This document shows, in pieces, positions 58,501 through 64,000 of a stretch of DNA of 64,000 bases. This DNA comes from Chrysomallon squamiferum (lineage: Eukaryota > Mollusca > Gastropoda > Neomphalida > Peltospiridae), in NCBI GenBank assembly GCA_012295275.1, contig CM022670.1:3153335-3217334 (forward strand). The letters run 5' to 3'. A model generated the notes under the pieces. It made no database searches, was not told the origin of the DNA, and saw only the letters and a program-made list of their open reading frames with translations. Position 1 is the first letter of the stretch, and the number at the start of each line of letters is the position of its first letter. Both the position numbers and the translations under genes were made by a program.

Positions 58501-58960
58501 TCATAATTTTCAAAAATACTCCTCCAAATCAGAATTTGTACACATTCTGAAAATGCATAGTAATCAAAAATACAACATAGAATTTTTGTGTTCCTTGATT
58601 TTCTTTTTTTTAAACTTTCATTTCAAATAAATACTTCTCAAAAACAAAAATCATTAATTCTTGATAGTGTTTTTACCACAACTGTTCAAAGAAATAAAAT
58701 ACCTGGAGACAATCATCAGAATTCTCTTTAACATTTAATCTTTTTCCACAGCAACATTCATCCAAAACAAAAAGATCTAAGCAATCTTTTCCACAATATT
58801 CAAGACATGAAAAAGACAGCTAAAGACATCACATCTAGCTTAATTTTTTCAAAATAAAAACCTCATTCCAATCTTTCAGATACAAATCTCCTCATTCTTT
58901 TTGCAACTTGTAAAGACAACTATCAAAACTACCAAGTCTAGAATAGTTTCCCCTTCACTT
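55540..58960. other. Presumed 3'UTRs of GAS2 (plus) and TAF1 (minus)
   Basis: No coding signal on either strand. AT-rich but with little microsatellite, unlike the rest of the window, which fits transcribed UTR. Apart from the facing AATAAA pair near 57.64 kb and short A-runs (56313-56328), I see no defined element. Confidence 0.5.
57625..57664. terminator. Bidirectional poly(A) region between convergent GAS2 and TAF1
   Basis: AATAAA occurs on the plus strand (57628-57633) and, as TTTATT, on the minus strand (57659-57664). The two signals face each other between the GAS2 stop (55539) and the TAF1 stop (58961). This fits a shared 3'-end zone, giving GAS2 a 3'UTR of about 2.1 kb and TAF1 about 1.3 kb. 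Earlier AATAAA hexamers exist for both, so the true ends are not fixed by sequence. Confidence 0.4.
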
Positions 58961-63977
<5,017 letters not shown>

Positions 63978-64000
63978 CTGTTTATAATATATTAAACATC

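Overview
The window is animal nuclear DNA: AT-rich, with spliced genes, GT-AG introns and very heavy microsatellite load. At least 13 (GA)n/(TC)n tracts are 60-190 bp long, and there are many (ATT)n, (CA)n, (TTTA)n and poly-T runs. The gene content (soluble guanylate cyclase beta, GAS2, TAF1), the SSR-rich gene-poor DNA and the tRNA-derived SINEs suggest a lophotrochozoan invertebrate, most likely a mollusc and perhaps a coleoid cephalopod. That placement is inference; no search was run.

Layout: (1) 1 to about 29,900 holds no gene I can support. It contains microsatellites, a cluster of three related SINE fragments (1.7-2.3 kb), a 30-bp minisatellite (16.1 kb) and a chimeric duplicated segment (24.46-24.87 kb) that includes a broken copy of one guanylate cyclase exon. 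(2) 30,182-46,939, minus strand: a complete gene for the haem-binding beta-1 subunit of nitric-oxide-sensitive guanylate cyclase, reconstructed as 8 coding exons and 615 aa, with the haem ligand at His105 and the Y135/S137/R139 haem-propionate motif exactly at the vertebrate positions. One intron uses a GC donor. Intron 2 carries a 146-bp hAT-type MITE. (3) About 46,940-51,790: SSR-rich DNA between two divergent genes. (4) 51,802-55,539, plus strand: a complete compact GAS2-family gene (CH + GAR domains, 6 coding exons, 301 aa). (5) 58,961-63,977, minus strand: the last 8 coding exons of TAF1 (second bromodomain and acidic tail); the 5' part lies beyond the right edge. GAS2 and TAF1 converge on a short segment near 57.63-57.66 kb with AATAAA on both strands.

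The genes are not an operon and have no obvious shared pathway: NO/cGMP signalling, actin-microtubule crosslinking and RNA polymerase II initiation. The most interesting structure is how repeats interact with exons. Two guanylate cyclase exons are each bracketed by complementary (TC)n/(GA)n tracts; an exon copy is joined to an intron-2-derived segment exactly at a (TC)n tract; a tandem triplication of an intron end gives GAS2 a second in-frame acceptor; and a TAF1 intron is filled with decayed copies of its flanking exon ends. I found no evidence of a wholly new multi-gene system.
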